Source: Streptomyces globisporus (GTDB lineage: Bacteria > Actinomycetota > Actinomycetes > Streptomycetales > Streptomycetaceae). Taken from it: a stretch of DNA of 64,000 nt. Both the position numbers and the translations under genes were made by a program. The notes under the pieces are model-generated. The model did not search any database. It saw only the letters and a program-made list of their open reading frames with translations, and had not been told where the DNA came from. Location of the stretch: contig BMTG01000009.1 of NCBI GenBank assembly GCA_014649555.1, positions 186,001 through 250,000 of the forward strand. Reading direction: 5' to 3'. Shown piece after piece: positions 52,961 through 61,234 of this stretch. Each line of letters starts with the position of its first letter. The first letter of the stretch is position 1.

Positions 52961-53004
52961 GCGTGTTCCTCACGATCGACTGCTACTGGGAAGGGAGCAG
53001 AAAG

Positions 53005-54123
53005 TTGTCCGTTACAGACGGAAGCGGCACCCAGCGGGACCGGAACCATGACACGCCGGCCGTGGAGTCCGGACAGGAATCGAGTCTAGCCGCAGACGTG
53101 AGCCGGATCTTCTTCTGGATCAACAGCGGATGCAACGCCCGGTGCCGGATGTGCGACATCTGGCGGGAGGCCCCCGGTAAGACCCTGTCGGCCGCCGACG
53201 TGGCGCGCTGGACCCCGAGTTGGCGCGCACGCGGAGTGTCCCGGGTCGTGCTGTGCGGCGAACCGCTGCTCCACCCCGAACTGGTCGAGGTGTGCGCCGC
53301 CGTACGGGAGCAGGGCATCCGGCTGGACATGCTCACCAACGGCATCCTCCTGGCCCGGATGGCCGACCAGGTGGTGGCCTCGTGCGACACGCTCACGGTC
53401 AGCCTGGACGGCCCCGAGCCGGTGCACAACGAGATCCGCGGCCGCGGCAACGCCTACTCCCGGCTCCGGGCGGGCATCGCGGCCGTCCGGGAGCGGGCGC
53501 CGGACCTTCCGCTGGCCGCGCGGTGCGCCGTGCACCGGATGAACGCCCCGCATCTGCGGGCGACCGTGGCCGCCGCTCGTGACCTGGGCCTCGACGGCAT
53601 CAGCTTCTCGGGGGTCGATCTGCACAACGAGGCCGCGTTCCGGCGTGAGGGGGCGATCGACGGTGACTACGTCGACGGCCTGAGCGTGCGGGGCTCCGAT
53701 CTGGAGGTGCTGGAGTCGGAGGTGTCCGCGCTGATCACCGGGCACCGGGACGACTTCGCCTCCGGGTTCCTCAACGACTCCCCCGGTCATCTGCGCACGG
53801 TGCTGGTCGACTACTACCGCGCGCTGGACGGCCGGGGGCAGATGCCGGTACCGCGCTGCAACGCGCCGTGGCGCTCGGCCGTGCTGGAGTACGACGGCAC
53901 GGTGCGCCCCTGCTTCCCGATGGCGCCGTACGGCAACGTTTTCGAGACGGACGACCTGTTCCAGGTGGTCGACGGGGCGGCGGCACGCTCCCACCGCGCG
54001 GCGCTCGACGTGGCGACCGACCCGACCTGCCTCGGCTGCGTGTGCCAGACCCGGATCACCGACGAGGTCTCCAGGAGGTGGGCCGAGCGGCCGGACGAAC
54101 TGGCCATCAAGGCGATCCGGTGA
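53005..54123 (+). CDS. abmJ: AbmJ, radical SAM/SPASM epimerase
   Basis: This 372-residue enzyme has CNARCRMC (Cys43, Cys47, Cys50) for the SAM cluster and a SPASM-like tail with CNAPW, CFPMAPYGNVF and CLGCVCQT for auxiliary clusters. In the literature AbmJ inverts C3' of the thiofuranose from ribo to xylo after serine is attached. I place the start at TTG 53005, which has GAAGGGAG 7 bases ahead; the GTG at 52963 is only 3 bases from the abmK start codon and has no ribosome site. It starts the long coupled operon. Confidence 0.9.
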   Translation: MSVTDGSGTQRDRNHDTPAVESGQESSLAADVSRIFFWINSGCNARCRMCDIWREAPGKTLSAADVARWTPSWRARGVSRVVLCGEPLLHPELVEVCAAVREQGIRLDMLTNGILLARMADQVVASCDTLTVSLDGPEPVHNEIRGRGNAYSRLRAGIAAVRERAPDLPLAARCAVHRMNAPHLRATVAAARDLGLDGISFSGVDLHNEAAFRREGAIDGDYVDGLSVRGSDLEVLESEVSALITGHRDDFASGFLNDSPGHLRTVLVDYYRALDGRGQMPVPRCNAPWRSAVLEYDGTVRPCFPMAPYGNVFETDDLFQVVDGAAARSHRAALDVATDPTCLGCVCQTRITDEVSRRWAERPDELAIKAIR

Positions 54124-54902
54124 CCGGGCTCCGGGCCGGTCACCGCCGGGTCAACGAGAACGCCTGGGACGTGCGCACGCCCGTGCACCTGGGCTCGTCG
54201 TTCTACGACGTGCCGTCCGTGCGGGCGGGCCGCTGCACCCTGGGCGAGCGGGAGCTGACCCTGGCCGGCGACGTCGGCGGCGCGCGGCTGCTGCACCTCC
54301 AGTGCCACTTCGGACTGGACACCCTCTCCTGGGCGAGGCGCGGGGCCAGGGCGACCGGCGTCGACTTCTCGCGCGCCGCGGTGACCGCCGCCCGCGAGCT
54401 GTCCGCGGAGCTGGGCGTACCGGCCGTGTTCCACCGGGCCGACGTCCAGGACCTGCCGGCCGCGCTCTCCGGCTTCGATCTGGCCGTGACCACGTACGGG
54501 GTCACGTGCTGGCTGGAGGACCTGTCCGCGTGGGCGGCCTCGGTCCACGGAGCGCTCCGCCCGGGAGGCCGCTTCCTTCTGGTCGAGTTCCACCCCCTGC
54601 TGGAGCTGGCCCTTCCCGGGGCGGTCAGCGGCCACGGTTCGTACTTCGGGTTCCCCGATCCGCCGCCGACCGCGACGTCCGGCACGTACACCGACCCGGA
54701 CGCGCCGATCTTCTACGAGGAGTACCGCTGGCAGCACCCGGTCGGGGACGTGGTGAACGCCCTCATCGGCGCCGGATTCGAGCTCACGGGCCTGGGCGAG
54801 TATCCGGACAGCCCGGTCCCGCTGTTCGACGAGCGCCTGGCGGGCAGCCCGCTGGCGCCGGCCCCGCGCAGCTACTCGATCACCGCACGGAGGAAGTCTT
54901 GA
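54120..54902 (+). CDS. abmI: AbmI, SAM-dependent methyltransferase
   Basis: This 260-residue class I methyltransferase has the SAM loop RLLHLQCHFGLDTLSWARRGA, acidic ribose-binding residue in GVDFSRAAV, and motif LEDLSAWAASVHGALRPGGRFLLVEFHP. It opens with NENAWDVRTPVHLGSSFYDV, a pattern of a methyltransferase group acting on small molecules. In albomycin it is the candidate for methylating N3 of the cytosine. It begins at a GTG overlapping the abmJ stop by 4 bases (GTGA). Confidence 0.88.
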   Translation: MTGLRAGHRRVNENAWDVRTPVHLGSSFYDVPSVRAGRCTLGERELTLAGDVGGARLLHLQCHFGLDTLSWARRGARATGVDFSRAAVTAARELSAELGVPAVFHRADVQDLPAALSGFDLAVTTYGVTCWLEDLSAWAASVHGALRPGGRFLLVEFHPLLELALPGAVSGHGSYFGFPDPPPTATSGTYTDPDAPIFYEEYRWQHPVGDVVNALIGAGFELTGLGEYPDSPVPLFDERLAGSPLAPAPRSYSITARRKS

Positions 54903-56248
54903 CCGACACGACGACAGCTCCCGCAGCGACCCAGGAGGCGGTGGCCGCCCTCTTCGGCGCGCTCGGCCGCGATCAGGAGCGGGCCCGGGCGACGCTGAAC
55001 CTGGTGCCGAGCGAGAACGTCCTGTCGCCGCTGGCGCGGGTGCCGTTCGCCCTCGACGCCTACGCACGCTACTTCTTCGACCACAAGCGGATGTTCGGCG
55101 CCTGGTCGTTCTTCGGCGGCACGGGTGCCGGGGCGATCGAACAGGAGACGCTGCTCCCCCTCCTGCGCGACCAGGCCCAGGCGCCGTTCGTGAACCCCCA
55201 GCCGATCTCCGGGCTGAACTGCATGACGGCGGCGATGAGCGCCCTGGCCTCGCCCGGGGACACGGTCGTGCTGATACCGACCGACGCGGGCGGCCACATG
55301 AGCACGGCCGGAGTCGCGCGACGGCTGGGACTTCATGTGCTGACGCTGCCCATGGCCGACGCGCACACCGTCGACCACGAGGCGCTGGGCGCGCTGCTGC
55401 GCTCCGAACGGCCCGCGCTGGTCTATCTGGACCAGTCGACGGTGCTGTTCCCGCTGGACTGCGCACCGCTGAGGGAGGTCATCGACCGGGAGTCGCCGCG
55501 GACGCTGCTGCACTTCGACTCCAGCCATCTCAACGGACTCATCCTGTCGAAGGCACTGGCCAACCCGCTGGACCGGGGGGCGGACACGTTCGGCGGGTCG
55601 ACCCACAAGACCCTGGCCGGCCCGCACAAGGGGTTCCTGGCGACCCGCCGGGAAGACCTGAGCGAGCGCATCGACGCGTCGACCGCGGATCTGGTCAGTC
55701 ACCACCACCCAGCGGAGGTCCTGTCCCTGGCGGTGACGCTGCTGGAGCTACGGGACCGCGACGGCGCCGGCTACGGCGCGGCGATCCTGGCGAACGCCCG
55801 GGCGCTGGCCGCGCGGCTGCACGAGCGGGGGGCCGCGGTGGCCGCGGCCGATCGCGGATTCACGGGGTGCCACCAGGTGTGGCTCGACACCCGGTCGGCC
55901 GACGAGGGCGTGGCCATGGCGGACCGCCTGTACGCGGCCGGCGTCGCGGTGAACCGGGTGGGCGTGCCGGGGGTGCGCGGCGCCGCGTTCCGGCTCTCCT
56001 CGGCCGAGGTGACCCGCTGCGGGGCGACCGAGGCTGACAGCACCGAACTGGCCGACATCATCGCGGACGTGGTGGTCGACGGGGCCCCGACGGACCGGGT
56101 CGCGAGCCGGGCGGCCGCGCTGCGGGCGCGGCTGTACCGCCCGCGCTACTGCTTCGAGGACGACGCGCTGGAGGATCCGGCGGTACCGGAGTGGCTTCGA
56201 GAACTGGCCGCGGCCGTCGGCCGGGGCGTGTACGGGGAGGACCGATGA
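54899..56248 (+). CDS. abmH: AbmH, PLP-dependent transaldolase (SHMT-like)
   Basis: This 449-residue fold-type I PLP enzyme has the SHMT pattern LVPSENVLSPLARVPF, FDSSHLNGLIL and GGSTHKTLAGPHKGFL with the Schiff-base lysine at about 237. In albomycin it joins glycine-derived carbon (threonine-type donor) to the thionucleoside aldehyde to build the thioheptose amino acid. It begins at TTG 54899 overlapping the abmI stop (TTGA), with GGAGGAAG ahead. It lacks the folate contacts of true SHMT as far as can be judged by eye. Confidence 0.92.
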   Translation: MTDTTTAPAATQEAVAALFGALGRDQERARATLNLVPSENVLSPLARVPFALDAYARYFFDHKRMFGAWSFFGGTGAGAIEQETLLPLLRDQAQAPFVNPQPISGLNCMTAAMSALASPGDTVVLIPTDAGGHMSTAGVARRLGLHVLTLPMADAHTVDHEALGALLRSERPALVYLDQSTVLFPLDCAPLREVIDRESPRTLLHFDSSHLNGLILSKALANPLDRGADTFGGSTHKTLAGPHKGFLATRREDLSERIDASTADLVSHHHPAEVLSLAVTLLELRDRDGAGYGAAILANARALAARLHERGAAVAAADRGFTGCHQVWLDTRSADEGVAMADRLYAAGVAVNRVGVPGVRGAAFRLSSAEVTRCGATEADSTELADIIADVVVDGAPTDRVASRAAALRARLYRPRYCFEDDALEDPAVPEWLRELAAAVGRGVYGEDR

Positions 56249-57006
56249 CGACGACGGACCAGAACACGTCGGACCGGCTGAAGGCCGTGGAGCAGAATCT
56301 CTACGACGTGGGGCCCCGCGACTCCGGGGGCCGGGAAGGGCCCGGTCACTACATCGCGATATCGGGGAACACCGCGGCGGGCAAGACCACACTGATAGAA
56401 ACGCTCGCCGGGAGCCTGCGCGCGGCGGGGGCCGACGCGGTGGGTGTGAGTGAGCGGGTGTTCCACCACCGCTACCTCAAGCTCATGTTCTCCGCCTCGG
56501 CCGACTTCGCCTTTCCCATCCAGCTGTCCTTCATGCTGGAGCGCCATCTCCTGCTGCTGGACAACCTGGTCCGGCGCGGGCGCACGATGGTGATGGAGCG
56601 ATCGCATCTGGACGACGCCATGTTCGTCCGTGAGCACGTGGCCTCCGGTGCCATCACCGCCGCACAGCAGCGGGCCTACACCGAGGTGTCGGGGGAACTG
56701 AACGCCCGCATACCCAACCCGGACCTGATCGTCCTGATGAACCCGGAACCGGAGCTCTCGCTGGAGCGGCTGGCCCGCGCCGAGGCCGAGGGGTCCCGGC
56801 CCAGGGAGTTCCCGTCGGACGCGGCCAAGAGGGCCTGGGTGCACCGCTGGTACGACCTGTACCAGGAGCTGCACGACGACTACCGCCGCCGGGCCGTCGA
56901 CGGCGATCTGCGGGGGACCGAACTGCTGGAGCTGGACGCCGCGGCGTCCCCCGAGGAGAAGATCGCCACGGTGACGGCCCGGGCACGCTCGCTGGTGGTG
57001 GGCTGA
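56245..57006 (+). CDS. abmG: AbmG, P-loop nucleoside/thymidylate kinase-like
   Basis: This 253-residue P-loop protein has Walker A YIAISGNTAAGKTTLIE, the MVMERSHLDDAMF DRS-like motif of deoxynucleoside kinases, and NPDLIVLMNPEPELSLERLARAE with a lid-like region. The fold is that of dNK/TMPK enzymes which phosphorylate nucleosides or nucleotides. In the cluster it could phosphorylate a (thio)cytidine intermediate; I know of no assigned role. It overlaps abmH by 4 bases (ATGA) and is followed immediately by abmF. Confidence 0.85.
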   Translation: MTTTDQNTSDRLKAVEQNLYDVGPRDSGGREGPGHYIAISGNTAAGKTTLIETLAGSLRAAGADAVGVSERVFHHRYLKLMFSASADFAFPIQLSFMLERHLLLLDNLVRRGRTMVMERSHLDDAMFVREHVASGAITAAQQRAYTEVSGELNARIPNPDLIVLMNPEPELSLERLARAEAEGSRPREFPSDAAKRAWVHRWYDLYQELHDDYRRRAVDGDLRGTELLELDAAASPEEKIATVTARARSLVVG

Positions 57007-57007
57007 G

Positions 57008-58375
57008 ATGGGCCGGCCGGCCCCGGCGGGCGCGCCCGCTCTGCTGCCCCGGCTGCTCGACGCCGGGTCCTTCTTCGGGCGGCAACTGGCCGATGCCTGG
57101 GACCTCCCGCTGCGGTCCCTGCTGCGCTCGTCGATTCCGGCCGAACGACCGCCCGGCGCGGCCGGTCCCTGGCTCGGGCTGCTCGCCGAGGCGGTGGCCC
57201 GCGATGCCGACGGCGGGCCGGACGCGGCCGACGCGCTGCTGCGCCGGCCGGTGATCCAGCAGAGCGACCACGCGAACCTGCTGCTGGACCGGGAGACGTG
57301 CCTCAACAACGTCCTCTTCCATCAGGCGGCGAGCGATGCCGGGCTGCCCGTGGCGATCCACAGCCAGTGCACGACGGTCGTCTGTCTGTCCCGTCGGGTC
57401 CCGCCCACCGGACCGGTCTTCCTCGCCACCGCGGGCGGCCGGTACGACGTGTTCGGACGATCCCGCAACGAGTACCGCCGGTCCAACTTCTGCTCGCTGC
57501 GCGGGCCGGTGCGGATCGCGCTGCGCCCCGTCGGCCCCACCGCGCTGCCGGAATCCCTGGCCCGTCGCCTGGTCGGACGGGTCTTCCCCGACGCGCCGAC
57601 GGCGTACCGCATCCTCAACACGGAGCTGTGGGCCGGTTTCGGGGCCGACCCCGCGGTGCGCCGGGTCCAGCTCGACGAGACGACGACGGCCCGGGCCCTC
57701 GCTCTGCACGTGGAGTGCCCCGACTCCCCGGTCCGGCGGCTGCTGTTCGACCCCGCGGTCCGCGAGGCGTTCCTCGCCGTGAAGCGGGAGGTCGTGGCCT
57801 CGCCGGAGAACCTGGTGGTCAACCGGGCGGTGCCGGACTGGTTCTGGGTGCGCGAAGGATCGCGCCTGGTCGGCGTCGTCCGCACCGAGAGGGGTTACGT
57901 CAGCGAACGGGACGGTTCCCCGGCGCCGCTGGATCTGGAGGATCCGGCCGTGGTCGCCGCCGCGCTGCGCTCCGGTGATCTGCACGGGGACCGCATCCTC
58001 GCCTACCTGGTCCGCTCGATGCTGCCGGGCGCGGTCGCCGTGGGCGGTTCGGTGCAGCAGGACTACACAGCGGCTTACCGGACCATGCTGGCGAGGACCC
58101 AGGAGCGCGTCCCCTTCCTCGATCCCGCCGATCTGGCCACGGTGCTCGATCCGGGGCTCAGCAGGCTCGGCGGCGCGCCCCTCCTGGAGCCCCCGCGGGC
58201 CGAGCACACCCGCTGGGAGGGACTGGGGGTCGACGCGGACCCGGTCGACCTGGTCGCGCCGTGGCTGGAGCGGACGGTGGGCTCGGCGGTCGGCGGCCTC
58301 GACTGCGCCTGGTTCTACGACGGAAACCTCCGCGCGGCTCAGCAGCGCCGCGTGACGGAAGGAGCGGACCATTGA
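57008..58375 (+). CDS. abmF: AbmF, seryl transferase (peptide bond formation) of the thionucleoside
   Basis: This 455-residue soluble protein shows no motif I can name, apart from an N-terminal helical region and a central block (VIHSQCTTVVCLSRR..., NEYRRSNFCSLRGPV, VFPDAPTAYRILNTELWAGFG). In the published pathway AbmF condenses seryl-adenylate from AbmK with the amino group of the thioheptose nucleoside. It therefore is a ligase that takes an amino-acyl-AMP without using tRNA, a chemistry worth comparing with aminoacyl transferases. It starts one base after the abmG stop codon and overlaps abmE by 4 bases. Confidence 0.82.
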   Translation: MGRPAPAGAPALLPRLLDAGSFFGRQLADAWDLPLRSLLRSSIPAERPPGAAGPWLGLLAEAVARDADGGPDAADALLRRPVIQQSDHANLLLDRETCLNNVLFHQAASDAGLPVAIHSQCTTVVCLSRRVPPTGPVFLATAGGRYDVFGRSRNEYRRSNFCSLRGPVRIALRPVGPTALPESLARRLVGRVFPDAPTAYRILNTELWAGFGADPAVRRVQLDETTTARALALHVECPDSPVRRLLFDPAVREAFLAVKREVVASPENLVVNRAVPDWFWVREGSRLVGVVRTERGYVSERDGSPAPLDLEDPAVVAAALRSGDLHGDRILAYLVRSMLPGAVAVGGSVQQDYTAAYRTMLARTQERVPFLDPADLATVLDPGLSRLGGAPLLEPPRAEHTRWEGLGVDADPVDLVAPWLERTVGSAVGGLDCAWFYDGNLRAAQQRRVTEGADH

Positions 58376-60126
58376 TCATCGGGATGAACAGCTACTTCGA
58401 GCACCCCTCGATCGCGGTGCTGGACCGCGACGAGATCCTCTTCGCGGTCGAGGACGAGAGGTTCACCGGCATCAAGCACGGCCGGACCTACAGCCCGTAC
58501 CAGACCTATCTGCCGGTGGCCTCGCTCTACCACGGACTCGCCGCGGTGGACGCCACGGTGGACGACATCGACGAGATCGGCTACTCGTACCACCGGTGGA
58601 CCCATCTGCGCAGCCTGGCGGGATGCTTCACCGGCAAACGCGTCTCCGGTTTCCGGGAGGAACTGACGGCTTTCCTCAGTCTGGTCAATCTGCGCCAGGC
58701 GATGCGCAGTGGCTACGACATCCCGCGCCGGTACCGGGACCGGATCTTCCCCGAGAAGCTGGCCCGGGTTCCCTTCCGCGAGTACCACCACCACCTCGCC
58801 CACGCGGCCTCGGCGTTCCACTGTTCCGATTTCGAGGAAGCACTGGTCGTCGTGGCCGACGGCGCGGGTGAGCGGTCGGCCACGTCCGTCTACCGGGGGC
58901 GGGGCGGACAGCTCGAACGGATCGGCGGTGTGGATCTGCCGAACTCACTGGGCATCTTCTATTCGATGATCACCGCGCATCTGGGGTTCGAGCCGTTCTC
59001 CGACGAGTTCAAGGTGATGGGGCTCGCCGCATACGGCGAGCCGGCCCACCGCCAGGCGTGCTCGCGCATCCTGCGGCTGGGCCCCGACGGCTCGTACGTC
59101 CTCGACCTGGCCGCGCTGCGCTCGCTGGACACTCTGCTGGGCCCGGCCCGACGGCCGGGCGAGCCGCTGGCGCAGCGGCACAAGGACATCGCACGGTCGG
59201 TACAGGACCGGCTGACGGAAGCCCTCCACCATGTGCTCGGGCACTGGCTCGGCCGGACCGGTCTGCGGAACGTGTGCCTGGCCGGTGGGACGTTCCTGAA
59301 CTGCGTCGCCAACGGCAGCCTCGCCCGGGACCCCCGGATCGAGGGGATCTTCGTCCAGCCCGCCGCACACGACGCGGGGACGGCAATCGGCGCGGCGGCG
59401 CTGAGCGCGGTGCGGCGGGGCGGGGGCCCGAAGGTGGTGTTCCGCTCGGCCGCGCTGGGCACCTCCCACACCGCGGCGGCGTGCGAGAAGGCCTGCGCCG
59501 CCGCGGAGGTGCCGCATGTGCGGCCCGCTCCGGAGGACATGATCGACGCGGTCGCCCGGCGGCTGGCGGACGGTGAGGTCGTCGGCGTCTTCCGGGGCCG
59601 GATGGAGTTCGGCCCCCGGGCCCTCGGGATGCGGAGTCTGCTCGCTTCACCGGCCGACCCCGCGATGCGCGACCGGCTGAACCGCATCAAGGGCCGGGAG
59701 GACTTCCGGCCGGTCGCCCCGATCGTCCTGCGGGAGCACTTCGACACCTACTTCGACGGCCAGCCCAACCGGTACATGCTGTTCACCACCCGTGCGCTGG
59801 AGCGGACGGTGCGCGAGGCGCCGAGCGCGGTGCACGTCGACGGCACGGCACGGGTCCAGTGCGTCCAGGAGGACGAGGATCCGTGGCTGCACGCGCTGAT
59901 CACCCGGTTCGCCGAGTTGACGGGGCTTCCGATGGTCATCAACACCTCGCTCAACGTACGCGGCAAACCCATCGTGGAGTCTCCCGCCGAAGCGCTGGCC
60001 TGCCTGGGGTCGACGGCGATGAACCTCCTGGTGCTGGAGGACGTGCTGGCGGGCCCGGGAGCCCCGGACGCCGTCCGGCAGGCGGTCGGGTCCGCGGGAA
60101 GCGGCGTGGCGGAGGGAACGGCATGA
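58372..60126 (+). CDS. abmE: AbmE, carbamoyltransferase
   Basis: This 584-residue NodU/CmcH-type O- or N-carbamoyltransferase has the Kae1-like N-terminal part (IIGMNSYFEHPSIAVLDRD, FREYHHHLAHAASAFHCSDFE with the metal-binding His) and the YrdC-like C-terminal part (RGRMEFGPRALGMRSLLASP, KGREDFRPVAPIVL). It makes carbamoyl-adenylate from carbamoyl phosphate and ATP, then transfers the carbamoyl group, here to N4 of the cytosine. I chose the TTG at 58372 overlapping the abmF stop (TTGA) with GGAAGGAG 7 bases ahead; ATG 58384 is the alternative. Confidence 0.92.
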   Translation: MIIGMNSYFEHPSIAVLDRDEILFAVEDERFTGIKHGRTYSPYQTYLPVASLYHGLAAVDATVDDIDEIGYSYHRWTHLRSLAGCFTGKRVSGFREELTAFLSLVNLRQAMRSGYDIPRRYRDRIFPEKLARVPFREYHHHLAHAASAFHCSDFEEALVVVADGAGERSATSVYRGRGGQLERIGGVDLPNSLGIFYSMITAHLGFEPFSDEFKVMGLAAYGEPAHRQACSRILRLGPDGSYVLDLAALRSLDTLLGPARRPGEPLAQRHKDIARSVQDRLTEALHHVLGHWLGRTGLRNVCLAGGTFLNCVANGSLARDPRIEGIFVQPAAHDAGTAIGAAALSAVRRGGGPKVVFRSAALGTSHTAAACEKACAAAEVPHVRPAPEDMIDAVARRLADGEVVGVFRGRMEFGPRALGMRSLLASPADPAMRDRLNRIKGREDFRPVAPIVLREHFDTYFDGQPNRYMLFTTRALERTVREAPSAVHVDGTARVQCVQEDEDPWLHALITRFAELTGLPMVINTSLNVRGKPIVESPAEALACLGSTAMNLLVLEDVLAGPGAPDAVRQAVGSAGSGVAEGTA

Positions 60127-61187
60127 CGGTCCTTCCCCTCGGCGTGGCCGATCTCCTCCCGGGTGCGAAGCCGGCCGTCACGGACGGGGAGCTCCGGGTG
60201 CCCTCACCGCTGGACCCCGCCCCCTCGCTCGGTTCCGAACTGGGGGTCGATCTCCTGGTCAAGCGGGAGGACCGGCTCGACGACCTGGGGTGCGGGCACA
60301 AGACCCGCAAACTGGCCCATGTGCTCGCGCATGCCCGGGCCCAGGGGGCGACCGCTCTGGTGACCGCGGCGAGTGTGCCGTCCAGTCAGGCCGTCATGGT
60401 CGCCGCGAGCGCCGCGCGGACGGGGCTGCGGGCCCACATCGTGTACTGCGGTGACGTCCAGGAGCGGCCCCGGTCGGCGGCCGGCAACTACCTCCTGGCG
60501 GGGCTGCTCGGCGCCGACGTCACCTGGCACGAGCACACGGCCTGGGACCGCTGGCCGGCGCTGCTCGCCGATGCCGCGGCCCGGTTGCGGGAGGCCGGGG
60601 AAGTCCCGTACGCCGTGCCACCGGGCGTGGCGGACTGGCCGGGTCTTCTCGGCAGCGTCGAGCTGGGTCTGGAGCTGGCGGCCCAGCTGCCGGCCGACGG
60701 GAGGGAGACCCACCTCGTGACGGCGGCCGGATCGGGGGGCACGGCTTTCGGGCTCGCGATCGTGGCGGCGCTGCTGGACCTGCCGTGGCAGGTGCACGGC
60801 GTCTGTCTGGGCGCGCCCCCGGCCGGGGTCGCACAGGAGATGGCCCGGCAGCACGCGGACGGTGAGCGGGCCCTGGCCATGACGCTGCCGGGGCCGGACC
60901 GGGTCCGGCTGCACGACGGGGCACGCGGCGACGGCTACGACCGCTGGGGGAAGGCGGAGCTGACGGAGATCCGGCGCTGGCTCGCCCAGCAGCGCGTCCT
61001 GCTCGATCCGACGTACACGGCGAAGACGGCCGTGGGCCTGGCCCAGCTCGTCGCCGGTGGCGTCATCCCCCGGGGAGCGCGCGCCGTCTTCGTTCACACG
61101 GGCGGCAGCTTCCGGACGCTGGAGGGCGCGCCCGCCCTCGACGCGGACCTCGGCGATCTGGTCCGCCGGCCTGCCACCGGTTCCTGA
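60123..61187 (+). CDS. abmD: AbmD, PLP-dependent epimerase (ACC deaminase/D-cysteine desulfhydrase fold)
   Basis: This 354-residue fold-type II PLP protein has the lysine in DDLGCGHKTRKLAHV, the aspartate/Ser loop AASVPSSQAVMVAASAA and the phosphate loop AGSGGTAFGLAIV. The published role is epimerisation of the alpha carbon of the thioheptose amino acid from L to D. The two-base-acid mechanism and ACC-deaminase-like fold agree with that. It overlaps abmE by 4 bases (ATGA). Confidence 0.9.
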   Translation: MTVLPLGVADLLPGAKPAVTDGELRVPSPLDPAPSLGSELGVDLLVKREDRLDDLGCGHKTRKLAHVLAHARAQGATALVTAASVPSSQAVMVAASAARTGLRAHIVYCGDVQERPRSAAGNYLLAGLLGADVTWHEHTAWDRWPALLADAAARLREAGEVPYAVPPGVADWPGLLGSVELGLELAAQLPADGRETHLVTAAGSGGTAFGLAIVAALLDLPWQVHGVCLGAPPAGVAQEMARQHADGERALAMTLPGPDRVRLHDGARGDGYDRWGKAELTEIRRWLAQQRVLLDPTYTAKTAVGLAQLVAGGVIPRGARAVFVHTGGSFRTLEGAPALDADLGDLVRRPATGS

Positions 61188-61234
61188 CGTCGGGCCCACC
61201 GCCCGTACCCGAGAGGAGACGAGGAGTCACCGCC

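Noticed and set aside
52963-53004. GTG 52963 as start of AbmJ
   Set aside because: No ribosome site, and only 3 bases from the divergent abmK start codon. TTG 53005 has GAAGGGAG at proper spacing.
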